Shown piece by piece: positions 12,058 to 22,339 of a stretch of 64,000 nucleotides of DNA (position 1 is the stretch's first letter; every line of letters starts with the position of its first letter). The notes under the pieces are model-generated. The model saw nothing but the letters and a program-made list of their open reading frames with translations. It searched no databases and was not told the DNA's origin. The stretch is taken from positions 4,838,501 through 4,902,500 of the forward strand of contig NC_084922.1 of the NCBI RefSeq assembly GCF_958298935.1, written 5' to 3'. Both the position numbers and the translations under genes were made by a program. The DNA comes from Phragmites australis (taxonomy: Eukaryota; Streptophyta; Magnoliopsida; Poales; Poaceae).

Positions 12058-13052
12058 GAATTAGTAAGGGAGGAGTTTGCAACAGATAGTTTCCTAGTTG
12101 CCAGTGAATCTGCTAGGTCATCTGAGCTGCGGTCACTGTTGATATCTATGGAGCCTCAACCTTTTGAAAACAGAGATGATCGGTTTGTATGGCCCTGGAT
12201 GGGTGTTCTAGTCAATGTGCCTACTGAGCAGAAGAATGGGCGCCAAGTTGGAGAAAGTGGTAATCGGCTGAAGGAACAACTCTCACGCTTTTGCCCACAC
12301 AAGGTTATTCCTTTGTGGAACCATAGAGGTCACACAGGGAATGCTATTGTTGAATTTGCAAAAGACTGGAGTGGCTTCAAAAATGCGCTCGCCTTTGAAA
12401 AGCACTTTGAGGCAGAGGGATTTGGCAAAAGGGACTGGAAAGTGAAGAAGTATGGAGGGTCAGAGATGTTTGGATGGGTTGCAAGGGCTGATGATCACAG
12501 ATGTCAAGGGCCAATAGGAGACCATTTGCGAACAAATGGTGATTTGAAAACTGTAGGTGATCTTGAAAGTGAAGGGAGTCGTAAAACTGATAAGCTTGTT
12601 GCCAATTTGGCTAGTCAAATTGAAGTAAAGAACAGGTATGTGCAAGAACTGGAATACAAGTGCAATGAGACGACGGCATTGCTTGACAGGATGATGGAGC
12701 AAAGGGAGCAGCTCGTCCAGAATTACAACGAAGGTTTCAGCTAATCTTTTACTCTCTATGTGGTCTGTTATGGTTTAGTTGTTTACATATATGCATGTCT
12801 GTCCTCTTAGCATACATAGAGATTCCAGTTGTTTAATGGTCTTTTAAACTTACCTCTTTTTTTAACCAGAAATTCGCAAGATGCAGCAAATTGCTCGTAG
12901 GCATTCACAGTAAATCATCAATGAAAATCAAAAGCTCCGTTCAGAGTTGGAGTCCAAGATGCAGGAACTTGATTCGAGATCCAAGGAGCTTGTTGAGTTA
13001 GCTTCGCAAAGCGATTATGACAGAAGGAACCTTGAGCAAGAAAAAGGAAAAG
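12058..13052 (+). pseudogene. FDM/IDN2-like XS-domain gene, truncated and with premature stop
   Basis: The first exon (to 12733) encodes an XS domain: DRFVWPWMGVLVNVPTE, then CPHKVIPLWNHRGHTGNAIVEF and a following W..F.NA..FE..F...G..DW block. That is the RNA-recognition domain of the SGS3/IDN2/FDM proteins of RNA-directed DNA methylation. A coiled-coil start follows (VRNRYVQEL-like heptads). The second exon (12870-13052, acceptor ccag) continues with EIRKMQQIARRHSQ, then a TAA stop at 12911-12913. Coding similarity resumes right after it (IINENQKLRSELESKMQELD). The N-terminal zf-XS domain and C-terminal XH domain are not found in the window, and an inverted LTR pair occupies 13965-17741 downstream. 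The first good ATG is at 12148, giving at most an XS-only product of 209 aa. Full family members are around 600 aa or more. Confidence 0.75.
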
Positions 13053-13964
13053 GTGTGATGTTTTGTTGCTATTTTCTTACTTTCTCCCATCAGAATTTTG
13101 AAGGTTGTTCCGCCTCCCCCCCCCCCCCCCCGGTTGCAGGGAGAATGTTGATTGTTTCTGCACTTTGAATAACTGCCTTCTTTTAAGTGCCTAGCATTCT
13201 ATTTTCTTATTTTACTTGTCCTCATACATTCTGTCTTACAGATTATCGTGCATGCGGTTTAGTGATAGGGGAATTAGGGTAAAATGCTGGGAATTTGTAC
13301 CATTTTACTTTGTTGGGAGGCAGTGGTGCTAGTGAAGAAATACAGGGTGCTCTTAGCTAATTTCCTTGTGTACTGTTTGTAGAATTTATGTGCTAGGCTT
13401 TTGTGGCTTGAAGCCTTGAATACTGCACTTTTGCAGAACAGCATTGTTTTTGTAGTGCTTAGCATTCTATTTTCTTATTTTACTTGTCCTCGTACGTTCT
13501 GCTTTCAGATTATGGTTGGGTTCTTCTGCATGCGCTCTCCTGAGCTAGACACTTGAACTAGACTTGGTGTTATCTTACCATAACTTCGTAGGTTTTAACT
13601 CCTAACGATGAGTGGGTGGACTATGATTAACTGCTATTATCATTTAGTTTCCGGGGTCCATCTGGATCCTCCTGCTGTTGCATTGACAGGAATGCTGCTA
13701 TTTTCCAGAACGTGAACCGCTTCATGGATCTGCAGTCCAACCTGCAGAAGCAGAGGCATGTAAAAGCTTTCCTGTATCTTGATGTGATGAGCAATGTTTG
13801 GCTGACATTTATCCCCGCAACACCTTTGGACTGTTAAATGTTCTTTCAGATGACACAGTTATGTAGTTTGCTGATGGATTACTATTAAGATTTCCATGTA
13901 CCTGCAATGTGCTGCTGTTATCATGCTATGTACTGCTTGTGCGTTCTTGCTGATCTGACTATTA

Positions 13965-16900
13965 CGTAGGAACGAGAATAGCGATCAGAGGAGGGTGAAT
14001 ATACGTCTCAATAAATTTCTTTCGAAATAAATGATCTATTTCTATTACTCACCCAACGTACCTCAAAACGCTCAAGCGGAAGCAAAAGAATTAGAGAGAT
14101 AAAGCAAGAAGACTACTTCCATGGCAATATGACTCCACAGATGGAATATGAACCATAGGTTCCATTCAGGATCATATCATGTGTCTTTGTGCACAAAAAC
14201 TCGCAACTTCCAAATAAACTAAGATAAGATAAACATCCGACAAGGTTATCCTTCAAAATGATAGTCTAGTGGCAAGGGGACTCAAGACCCGCTCAAATAC
14301 ATGAGTATGTGAGTGTTTAAGTTACTAGCATCAAGAAAAACAACCCTGCAAAGGTGAAATATTGCAGCTCAAAGAAAAAGATCATCGGGCAAGAAACCTC
14401 TCCAGGTTGATAATCTAGAGGCAAGGGTACTCAAGACCCATGAGCATACACTCGCATATGAGTTTTTATGCCTCTAGCAATAAGAAGAATGATCTCACAA
14501 GGTGCTGAAATTTCAGCCTAAAAACCAAAACGAAAATCAAAACCGAAAATCGAAAAACTTGCAAGCTTGCAAGGGAACCAATAGAGGGAAACTAGAAGAA
14601 GGGGAATTCAAATATATGCAAAAACATAAACTTAATTACTCAAATAGGTCAGCCCTATTTTAGACGGATTTATCTTTTAAAACTCTCATCTATTACATAG
14701 GTTAAGCACTCATCCTTGTCTCCTCTAAAAACCTAGTTCTAAGGCTCTCAAATTAGTGGCACACAGGGGCTCAAGTGACTGGTTCAAAGCTCTCTATAGC
14801 CCTACCCCTCTATTTATAGGCCTAGAAAACTTGCCCCTTTTGTTTCCTAGCTTTTCCCCAAAATACCCCTCTCTTGTAGTACACTCCTACCTACCACTGA
14901 GGGTATTTTGGTCTATTTTTTTCTCCATTCATCGAACGGCCGCGGCGCCTTCACGACTTAACTTCGCCTCGACGCAAGCTTCGTGGTGGTGCCACATACT
15001 CCTCTAGTCCTCCCACGGTTTTGAGGCCAAACCGCGAAACCGCCTGCACGCTTCTCAAAGCGTGACTCACCGCCTTGCTTACACCTTAAACAAGTGCTTC
15101 GATGTCGACGCGTGTACTCCGTCATGCGATCCTAACCGCCGGCAAGTCTTTCCAGCTCCCGATCCCTCGGGTCGCCTTATCACTTGCACCGGCATCTCCT
15201 TCGCTTGACTTTGTTAACACGCCGTCTCCATCCGCCTTCAATGCTTTGCTTGACCTCCACGTGTTCAGCTAGGATCACCGTTGACTCCGCCTGGTCTCCT
15301 TGATCGTCTAGCACCAAGCACTCTACTTGGCCCCGATCATCCTATCGTCGATCGCCAAGTTGCATACATCACATGCACACCATGAGACAAGCAAACACAT
15401 ATCTCCAACTCCAATTCCAATTAGTCCATAATCAATATGCTCAAATGAAATATCAAATTAATTCGAATCACATCAAAGCTCATGCAAAATCGAAGGTCAT
15501 CAAACCAAATAAATAACAATATCAATCACTCATCACAAGAAAACCAATGCATATTATGACTTGGTTTCTCATATTATACTACTCATTATCCTGTAATATT
15601 ACTAGGCCACTCTTATACAAGTAATGCTGAACATAACCAGGCCAAATTAGCGGCATAAAAGAGTAGAAAACAGATGCAACTCACATACTACTGGATGCCA
15701 AAGAATGTTTATACTGAGAAAATAAGTTGAAATGTGTTTTAGTTTGTATATAATGAGTTATTGATAACGTTGTATTTGAAATAATTTTGAATGATATGAG
15801 CTTGTTTATGTGTGATCTTGTTTATGGCTAACTAAAGTTTAAATTAGAACAAACTGTTTTAGAGTACAGAAAATTATGTCTCACCAGAATATCTGGTGTG
15901 TAGGTTTTTTACCATACCGGATAGTCCGGTGTTATGATGAAGTGAGCATCAGAGTATTTTCAGTGCTGAAGCAGAAATAAAAGCAAACATCGGATGGTCC
16001 AGTGATGGACTTATCGAGCGCCAGAGTATTTTCTGCAGAGAGGAGATTTTTGACGTCAAGTTTAATTATGTACGCCAGATAGTCTGATGCTGAGTTGGTG
16101 AACACTGGAGAATGTGTCGTACCTTTTGTTGCAGTGAGGCTGCAGAAGGGTGGTTCAGTAGATTGGCATACGCTGGATTATTCGGTGATCGATATGAGAT
16201 CACCGGAGTTTATCTTGCAGAGAGCAAAAAATTTCTGGAACAGATAGTGCTACACTCACCAGATGGTCCGATGTTCAGGAGCAAAACACACAGGAACATC
16301 CGGTGTTCACGTTTTCTGCAGGATGTGCTCTGAAATGAATTTTTTAATTTTGTGCTAACCTGGAGATGTTTTGGAGTGTGGAGAAATATTTTTGCTTGTT
16401 TAATGGTGTGCAAGTGACAGATGCAACTTGACGATCGATAACAGGTGATCGGGGCTAAACAAGTGCTTGGTGCTGGACGACCAAGGAGGATCGGGTGGAG
16501 TTAAGGGTGATCCTAGATGTATACATGAAGGTCAAGCAAAGTATGTAACAGAGGATAAAGACGTCATATTGACAAATTCAAGCGAATGGGATGCATGTAA
16601 AAGCAACAAGACGGCTCGAAGGATCGGGAGTGGGAGAGACTTGCCGGCGATCAAGATCGCAAGACGAAGGACATGTGTTAACATCAGAGTGCTTACTTCA
16701 GGTGCAAGCAAGCAGCAGCTAGTCACGCTTTGAGAAGTATGCTAAGGTTTCGCGGTTTGACCTCAAAATCATAGGAGGATTGAAGGAGTACATAGCATCA
16801 TCGTAAAGCTTGTATCGAGACGAAGTCAAGTCATGTAGGCGCCGAAGCTGTTCGATAAATGGAGAAAAAATAGACCAAAATACCCTCGGTGTTAGTAGGA

Positions 16901-17741
16901 GTGTATTACAAAAGAAGGACATTTTGAAAAAAAAATCTAATAAACCTAGAGATCAAATTTTCTAGACCTATAAATAGAGGGGTAGGGCTATAGGAGAGGA
17001 TGAACCAGACACTTTAAGCCTCTCGTGCCACTCATATGAGAGTATTGTGCTAGAATTTAGATGAGAAGGAAGATAAGTGTTTGACCTATGTAATAAGTGA
17101 GAGTTTTGAGAAAAAAAATCTTTATAATCCGTCTAAAATAAGGCTGATCTTTTTGAGCAATGAAGTTTATTTTGTTACATATGCTTAAATTTCCCTTCTT
17201 CTAGTTTCACTCTCTTGGTTCTCTTGCCTTGTATGCAAGTTTTTCCTCTTCGCTGCTGATTTTCTTTTTTCTTTTTTAGCTGAAATTTAACACCTTGGGA
17301 GGTTGTTCTTCTTGATACTAAAGGCATAAAATTCACATACACATGTATATATAATAGGGTCTTGAATTTTCTTTCCTTTAAAATCATCATCTTGGAGATC
17401 TTCTCTGCCTGGTGTTCATCTCTTCATCCTTGAGTGATCTTTTTTCAAGATTCAACTTTTGTGTGAGAATAAGTTATGAATTGATATTTTGTAGAATCTA
17501 ATGTTCGATTCTAACCATAGGACTCACTTTTCGTTGAATCTTGAAGTTTGGTTTTTGATCTTTCTTCGAAGTCTCCGAGCTTTTTGGGTAGGTGTGATTT
17601 TTTCGCTGTGTATTTGTATTGCGTTCTATTATGATTCTCTTGTAGAGATATTGTTGTGTGATCGAATAGAAAAAGACCATCAATTTAATAAGAAATTTAT
17701 TAAAATATCTATTCACCCCTTTTAGTCACCGCTCCCAATCA
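13965..17741. mobile_element. Inverted pair of LTRs of one Copia-like family (3.8 kb fold-back structure)
   Basis: The left arm (13965 to about 15540) starts (c/t)GTAGGAACGAGAATAG..GGAGGGTGAATA. The inverted right arm (17741 back to about 15850) starts TGATTGGGAGCGGTGACTAA..AGGGGTGAATA. Long blocks pair: the tatttatag region at 14810 with 16970, and the gttttgaggccaaaccgcgaaac block at 15023 with 16745. The same LTR family appears at 28621-30600. There is no internal gag-pol, PBS or PPT between the arms. The left arm lacks the palindrome array that the right arm has at 15890-16340, so the arms are unequal. The flanks tatta and tatat are a poor match for a 5-bp duplication. It may be two adjacent insertions or an aberrant integration. 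Confidence 0.7.
15890..16340. repeat. Array of short palindromes (accgga-N-tccggt type) in LTR U3, right arm
   Basis: Diverged 15-18 bp palindromes of the form caccgga-n-tccggtg recur every 30-60 bases (for example ccggatagtccggtg near 15920, and variants near 15990, 16080, 16200, 16262 and 16300). They occupy the position upstream of the LTR TATA-like motif when the LTR is read in its own sense. Confidence 0.75.
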
Positions 17742-17943
17742 TATATATATTTCACTTCAAATAATCAAATACATTGCGTGACGATTTGTATACTTGTCAA
17801 TCATTGACATGACAGATATCGTACGACTAGGATGCTTACAAAGGAATCGAATAAATAATTTTCGTAACAAACAAATGTTCATGCAATTGGAAATAAAAAT
17901 AATGGATGCTTGTGTTCTTCATGGATTCCTTTAGCAAATCTCT

Positions 17944-20134
17944 TCAGGGAAGCAGCTTTAGTGGCCGGATCATGGCGTTGTCTTCGTGATCCAGGATCTG
18001 CACAAGATCAGCGTGCACATTATTGGAGCTTACTGCTTCGCTGCATGCATGAAAAATGAATGGGGGAATCACGTGGCACTTACGTGGCAGTGGTACACGT
18101 ATCCAGGCTCCGCCGTGACGTCGAAGGGGAAGGGCTGGTTGGTGTCCACCAGCTTGAACGCCACCACCACCGTCGTCACGAACCCCGGCGGCACCTTCAC
18201 CACGTTCTTCCACGTCTTCTCGTGGTCCGGCACCGGCACGACGGGCCCGACCGCGTGCTGGTCGATGCCGCACTTGATGGCGTCGTTGGCCTGCGTCATG
18301 CAGTCGGTGAACCCCTGCAGGTCGACCAGCTGCTGCATCTTGACGGCCTGGAACATGCCCAGGTGGATATGCAGCGGGTGGTTGTCACCAGTGAGGTTGA
18401 TCACGTGCCACAGCTCCGTCGTCCCCGACCGCGGCGTCTCCGTCACGGGGTCCTCCAGCCGCAGCCCGTTGATGTAGAGGTGCGTTGGCTGCCCCCCAGG
18501 CGTCAGGTACTCGTACATAACGATATACCTCGTCTCAGACGTCGGCCCCAGCGACGCCACGTTCGCGTACGGCACCTCGCGGTCCGGCACCGTCGAGTTG
18601 TCTGGTGGGTCGTGCGGCCTATTCGAAGTGATCACGAACTTCATCACCTTCCCGTTGAGCGGACCCGGTGCAGTGCCGGTCGGGAACGGGTACGGCGCCG
18701 AGTTTAGAATCTCGACCTCAGCCGTCGGCGACATGGAGAAGTCGACGACGACGTCGAAGATCTCGGCCGGCGATATGAGGAGGCTGGACACGGTGACCGG
18801 AGCAGCGAGGTAGGACGCGTCGGATCCGACGACGTGTATGGGCAGGCCGTTGGACAGCGAGACGTTCAAGTAGCGCGCGTTGCTGGCGTTGAGGATGCGG
18901 AACCTGTATCGGCGGCGGTGGACGGCGAGGAACGGCCATGCCTTGCCGTTGACGGTGATGGCCTCGCCGAAGTACTCGGGCTGCCACTGCGGGTGAATAG
19001 AGGGCACGACGCCGGTGGAGTTCATGTAGAGCGAGCCGTCGACGTTGAAGCTGCGGTCGGCGATGACGAGGTGGAGATCGTCGTTGTCGCAGGGCAGGCC
19101 CATGGGGACGTCAACCTCAGGCTTCTCGATGACGTAGGCGCCGAGGAGGCCGGCGAGGAGGTTGGCTCGGGTGAGACCGAGCGCGTGGTCGTGGTACCAG
19201 AGGTTGCCGGGGGGTTGCACGTTGGGGTACCGGTACGTGGCCTGCGTCCACGCGGGGCCGGTCTCGCGGAACCCCGCGGTGAACCAAGCGAAGGCGCTGC
19301 CGTCGGCCTGCGGCGGGTGGGCGCTGCCGTGGAGGTGGACGACGGTGGGGACGCCGCCGCTCTTGGGGATGGCGGTGGGCACGGTGGGGTCCCACGGGAG
19401 GATGTGGCGGTCGGGGAGGTGATTCTCCCACGTGACGGCGAGCGGCACGTCGTGGCGGGCGACGATGGTGGGGCCCGGGAACGTCGCGGAGTCGGCGCAC
19501 TCCCCGTACACGAACACCGGCGTCGCCGGGAGGTCGCGGTGGAATTTCTGCCGGCGTTGAATGAAATTGCATTAGCACAGTACACGAGTCAACAACGTTT
19601 CATTTGATAGCGTCAAACGCAGTAATACTACTCCTACAAAAGAGTTTTACAAAAATTCTACTTACGTGCTCACGTAGATACTTGCATGCATCCCAGTCTA
19701 ACTACTTACCCAGTCTAGCTACCAATCAAACGGAGTCGGTGCCTTTAGCTACTTACCCAGTTCTTCTGGAACATGCCGATGGTGAGGTTGACAGGCACGA
19801 CGCGGCCGTTCTGGAAGTCGTAGCCGCGGATCTTGGGCATCACCGGCAGCGCGTCCACGTACATCTGCAGCGACCCCGCCACCTGCTGCAGTAGCGCGCT
19901 CGTCACCGGCGGCGCCTGCGCCGAGGCCACTCCGACAACAACGACCGCCACGAGCGCAGCAGCTAGGCGCTGCTGCATCCTCGCGCGGCTCCCCATCTGC
20001 AGTCACAACATTGCAGCCAAAAACCTAAGAACATCTATCACTTGAACGCGTTTGAGCAAGCTAGTCGATTTGCATGTAATCTACTTGAGACAACTGACCT
20101 TGCCGGACGAGCTGAGGGAGCTGGAGAGGGACAT
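17944..20134 (-). CDS. LPR: LPR-family multicopper oxidase (LOW PHOSPHATE ROOT ferroxidase-like), four exons
   Basis: Minus-strand exons are 20099-20134, 19757-19996, 18084-19547 and 17944-17997, all with GT-AG introns, 597 aa in total. An alternative start at 19996 gives 585 aa. The upstream ATG is preferred because no earlier ATG follows the TATA box and it splices in frame, with the acceptor cag directly before the second ATG. The N-terminus is a signal peptide (basic stretch, then [16 protein letters not shown]), so the enzyme is secreted to the apoplast. Copper motifs are TVVHLHG (about 160-166), WYHDHALG (208-215), NHPLHIHLG (481-489) and YHCH-ILDHED (577-586). The HCH motif is split by the last intron. 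[16 protein letters not shown] and [10 protein letters not shown] are typical of LPR1/LPR2, bacterial CotA-type plant ferroxidases. Arabidopsis LPR1 oxidises Fe(II) at the cell wall and controls root growth under low phosphate. That role here is inferred from family membership. No break is seen. Rice has several LPR genes in tandem, but only one is in this window. Confidence 0.93.
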
Positions 20135-20217
20135 GCAGAGGCAGCAGACTGCAGACACAGGGGCGTGTGGCGAACACAGGACTGATGCTGATGATAACCT
20201 AGGAGGTAGGGGCCTTG

Positions 20218-20227
20218 CTATTTATAG
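20218..20227 (-). promoter_or_regulatory. TATA box of the LPR gene
   Basis: The minus strand reads CTATAAATAG. It lies about 85 bases upstream of the predicted start codon at 20134, which leaves room for a leader of roughly 55 bases. It is the only strong TATA motif in this position. Confidence 0.75.
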
Positions 20228-20807
20228 GACTAATTGAGGTGTAAACAAGTCAAACATGCCCGTCAGAGCCATGAGGGACACGACGGAGATGATCGGTGGT
20301 CAGTTAGTTGGAGCCGGCCGGCGGCCAGCCCACCACGATTAGTCGTACTGCTTCTACACACTCCATTTTAAATCGAAGCCATGGCCAACTAAGCTCGGAG
20401 ATAGTCAACGGTTACAGGAAGAAGAACAGAGCTCGCATTGCATCTAGTCCATTTGGATCGTTTCCTTCGTCGTTTGTCCTGCTGCTCCTTTTTGCCAATT
20501 TTGTCGCTGATGAGCGACGGCTGTTTGGCACCACTAACCACAGATTTGGACTTCAATTTGGCGCGCAGCACCCGGCTGAAAGGGATTTGGTAGTAATCTG
20601 GTACTAGTTCGTCTGAAGAAACTGCAATCAGTGTTTCTTGTGCAGGAGGTAACCAAACACACACATCAGCATATCCAGAACATATCAAACAGGAACCATG
20701 CATCGCATTTATAAAATGGTTGTATGTATCATTAATGTCTTGACGTTCAGTTAGTATAGAGTTACTATAAGGCCAAAAGTTATATTTCCTTCGTTTAAAA
20801 GAAGAAC

Positions 20808-20953
20808 CATGTATCAGGGTAGGAGGATATAATCAACATACGTGCATGTGGCTGGAATATGTAGGTAGCATATATATGATCATGCATCAGACTAGGAGAA
20901 TATAACCAACATATGGGCATGTGGCTGGAGTATGTCGGTAGCATATGATTGAA
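20808..20953. repeat. Two-unit tandem duplication (about 73 bp) upstream of LPR
   Basis: The segment catgtatcagggtaggaggatataa... is followed directly by catgcatcagactaggagaatataa..., with both units continuing through (g)tgcatgtggctggaatatgt(a/c)ggtagcatat. The units differ at about ten positions. They lie about 600 bp upstream of the LPR TATA box. Confidence 0.8.
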
Positions 20954-22115
20954 ATATCTACTAAAAAAAGTATAGGTAGACCGAATAAGCTGGCCAATTT
21001 GCACGGTACCCTCTGGCTATATCAATGAACGCCTCCCCTGATGACAGAAACTTATGTAGTACTATTATATGCCCGTGCGTTGCTAACGGATGTCAAAAAT
21101 TTGGTAAATAAAAGTGACGTAACACACGTATAACCATGCAAAGAGTGTGTTATAATGGACGCCGAAAATCTGCACGCGACAGCATTGTTGACTCTTCTAA
21201 AACCAACCATCGCGGGATGACAATTCCAAGAATCCAGAAAAGCATCTCTGAAAAAATCTCTCACGTTAGTAGTCTGGATCTGCTGAGGTTGCTTTAGATC
21301 TTTTGCAGCCTCAGCCGTGAGGTAGATCGTATGGTCTGGATTGGATCTGTGCAGAGGCAACCGGCGACGACAGTCGGATGGGCTCCGACTGGTAGAGGCG
21401 AAAGCGACGAAGCTCGGAAGCGGCAGCCGCGGTCGGCGATGGTAGGCTGTTGAATGGCTGGCGGGGCAGCTCTGTGTTTGAATAGAGGAGGCCGGCGATG
21501 CCCGGTGGTTCGAGTGGATCGGCGGTCGGCTGGAAGGCGAAGCACGACAGGTGGGCTCTGGCGAACGGCGAACTTTGTAGGAGGACCGCAGAGCGGGCCG
21601 GTGCACGATGGCAGCAAGAGATCTCTAGAGATGGGCCGGAGTTGAAGACCGGCGCCTGAAGTCAGAGACGGCAGCACACGGATGAACAGATGTGGATCCG
21701 GCCCACCACGCTGCAGATTCGTCTTCTCAAGCTTTGATTCTGGCTGTCGTTCACCATTGCGTCATGGAGGCTCATTCGGTGGGGGAGACGGCATCGACGT
21801 CCGAAGGGCATTAGCGGCAGCACCGTGCTGTTTTTGGTCCACAGTGACCATTGCCAATGGTGAGGGCACAAGGAGGATGCTGGAGACACGGGGAGCTCAT
21901 TTTGTGAGAGAGTAGGGTAGGGGAGGGGGTGGAGGTATGGTGATGGTGAGCCGCCATGGTTGCAGCATGCTGAGCTCGTGAGGAGCTCGGTAGGGGGCGA
22001 GGGAGAGGGAAAGAGGTGCTAGAGTAGGTGGCGGGGTGGCAAGGGGGCTCTAGGCGATGTTGTGGCGGCGGAGCTTGGCGACGAGAGAGATCGGGAGGAG
22101 AGGGCGCTCAATGGC

Positions 22116-22118
<3 letters not shown>
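20954..22118. other. GC-rich repetitive intergenic sequence
   Basis: The left edge (21069-21090) has the cccgtgcgttgctaacgg motif common at the edges of old grass repeats. 21300-22080 is GC-rich with ggcggt/ggcgat runs. Frames on both strands look like composition artefacts. No gene is called. Confidence 0.4.

Positions 22119-22155
<37 letters not shown>
22119..22155. repeat. (GA)n microsatellite
   Basis: About 18 uninterrupted GA dinucleotides. Frames crossing it translate as an arginine/glutamate run and are artefacts. Confidence 0.95.
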
Positions 22156-22158
<3 letters not shown>

Positions 22159-22339
22159 GGTGGCTCGAGCGGGTGTGCGGATGATCATGCGGGTGGTCGT
22201 GCAGATGAAGATCACGAGCATCCGATTGGGCGAATGCACGAGCGATCGGACGGATAGATGGATGACGAGTAGAGGAATTGGTAGAGAAATCTAGCAGACG
22301 GAATATGACTTACTTCTTTTTAAGTATGAGAGATCAAAA

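Noticed and set aside
13690..13760. Possible further exon (reading NVNRFMDLQSNLQKQ) after the FDM-like exons
   Set aside because: It has a plausible acceptor, but the peptide does not match the expected FDM coiled coil and no following exon is seen.
15890..16340. Regularly spaced palindromic repeats looking like a CRISPR array
   Set aside because: The repeats are diverged, spacing is irregular, there are no cas genes, the genome is plant nuclear, and the arrays lie in LTR U3 regions.
18060..18707. 215-codon plus-strand frame, rich in Arg and His
   Set aside because: Also antisense to the LPR exon, with composition typical of a shadow frame.
18834..19607. 257-codon open frame on the plus strand
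   Set aside because: It lies antisense to the large LPR exon. Long antisense frames are expected opposite GC-rich grass exons, and the sequence is low in complexity.
22028..22294. Frames across 22100-22160 encoding an Arg-Glu repeat protein
   Set aside because: Produced by the GA microsatellite.
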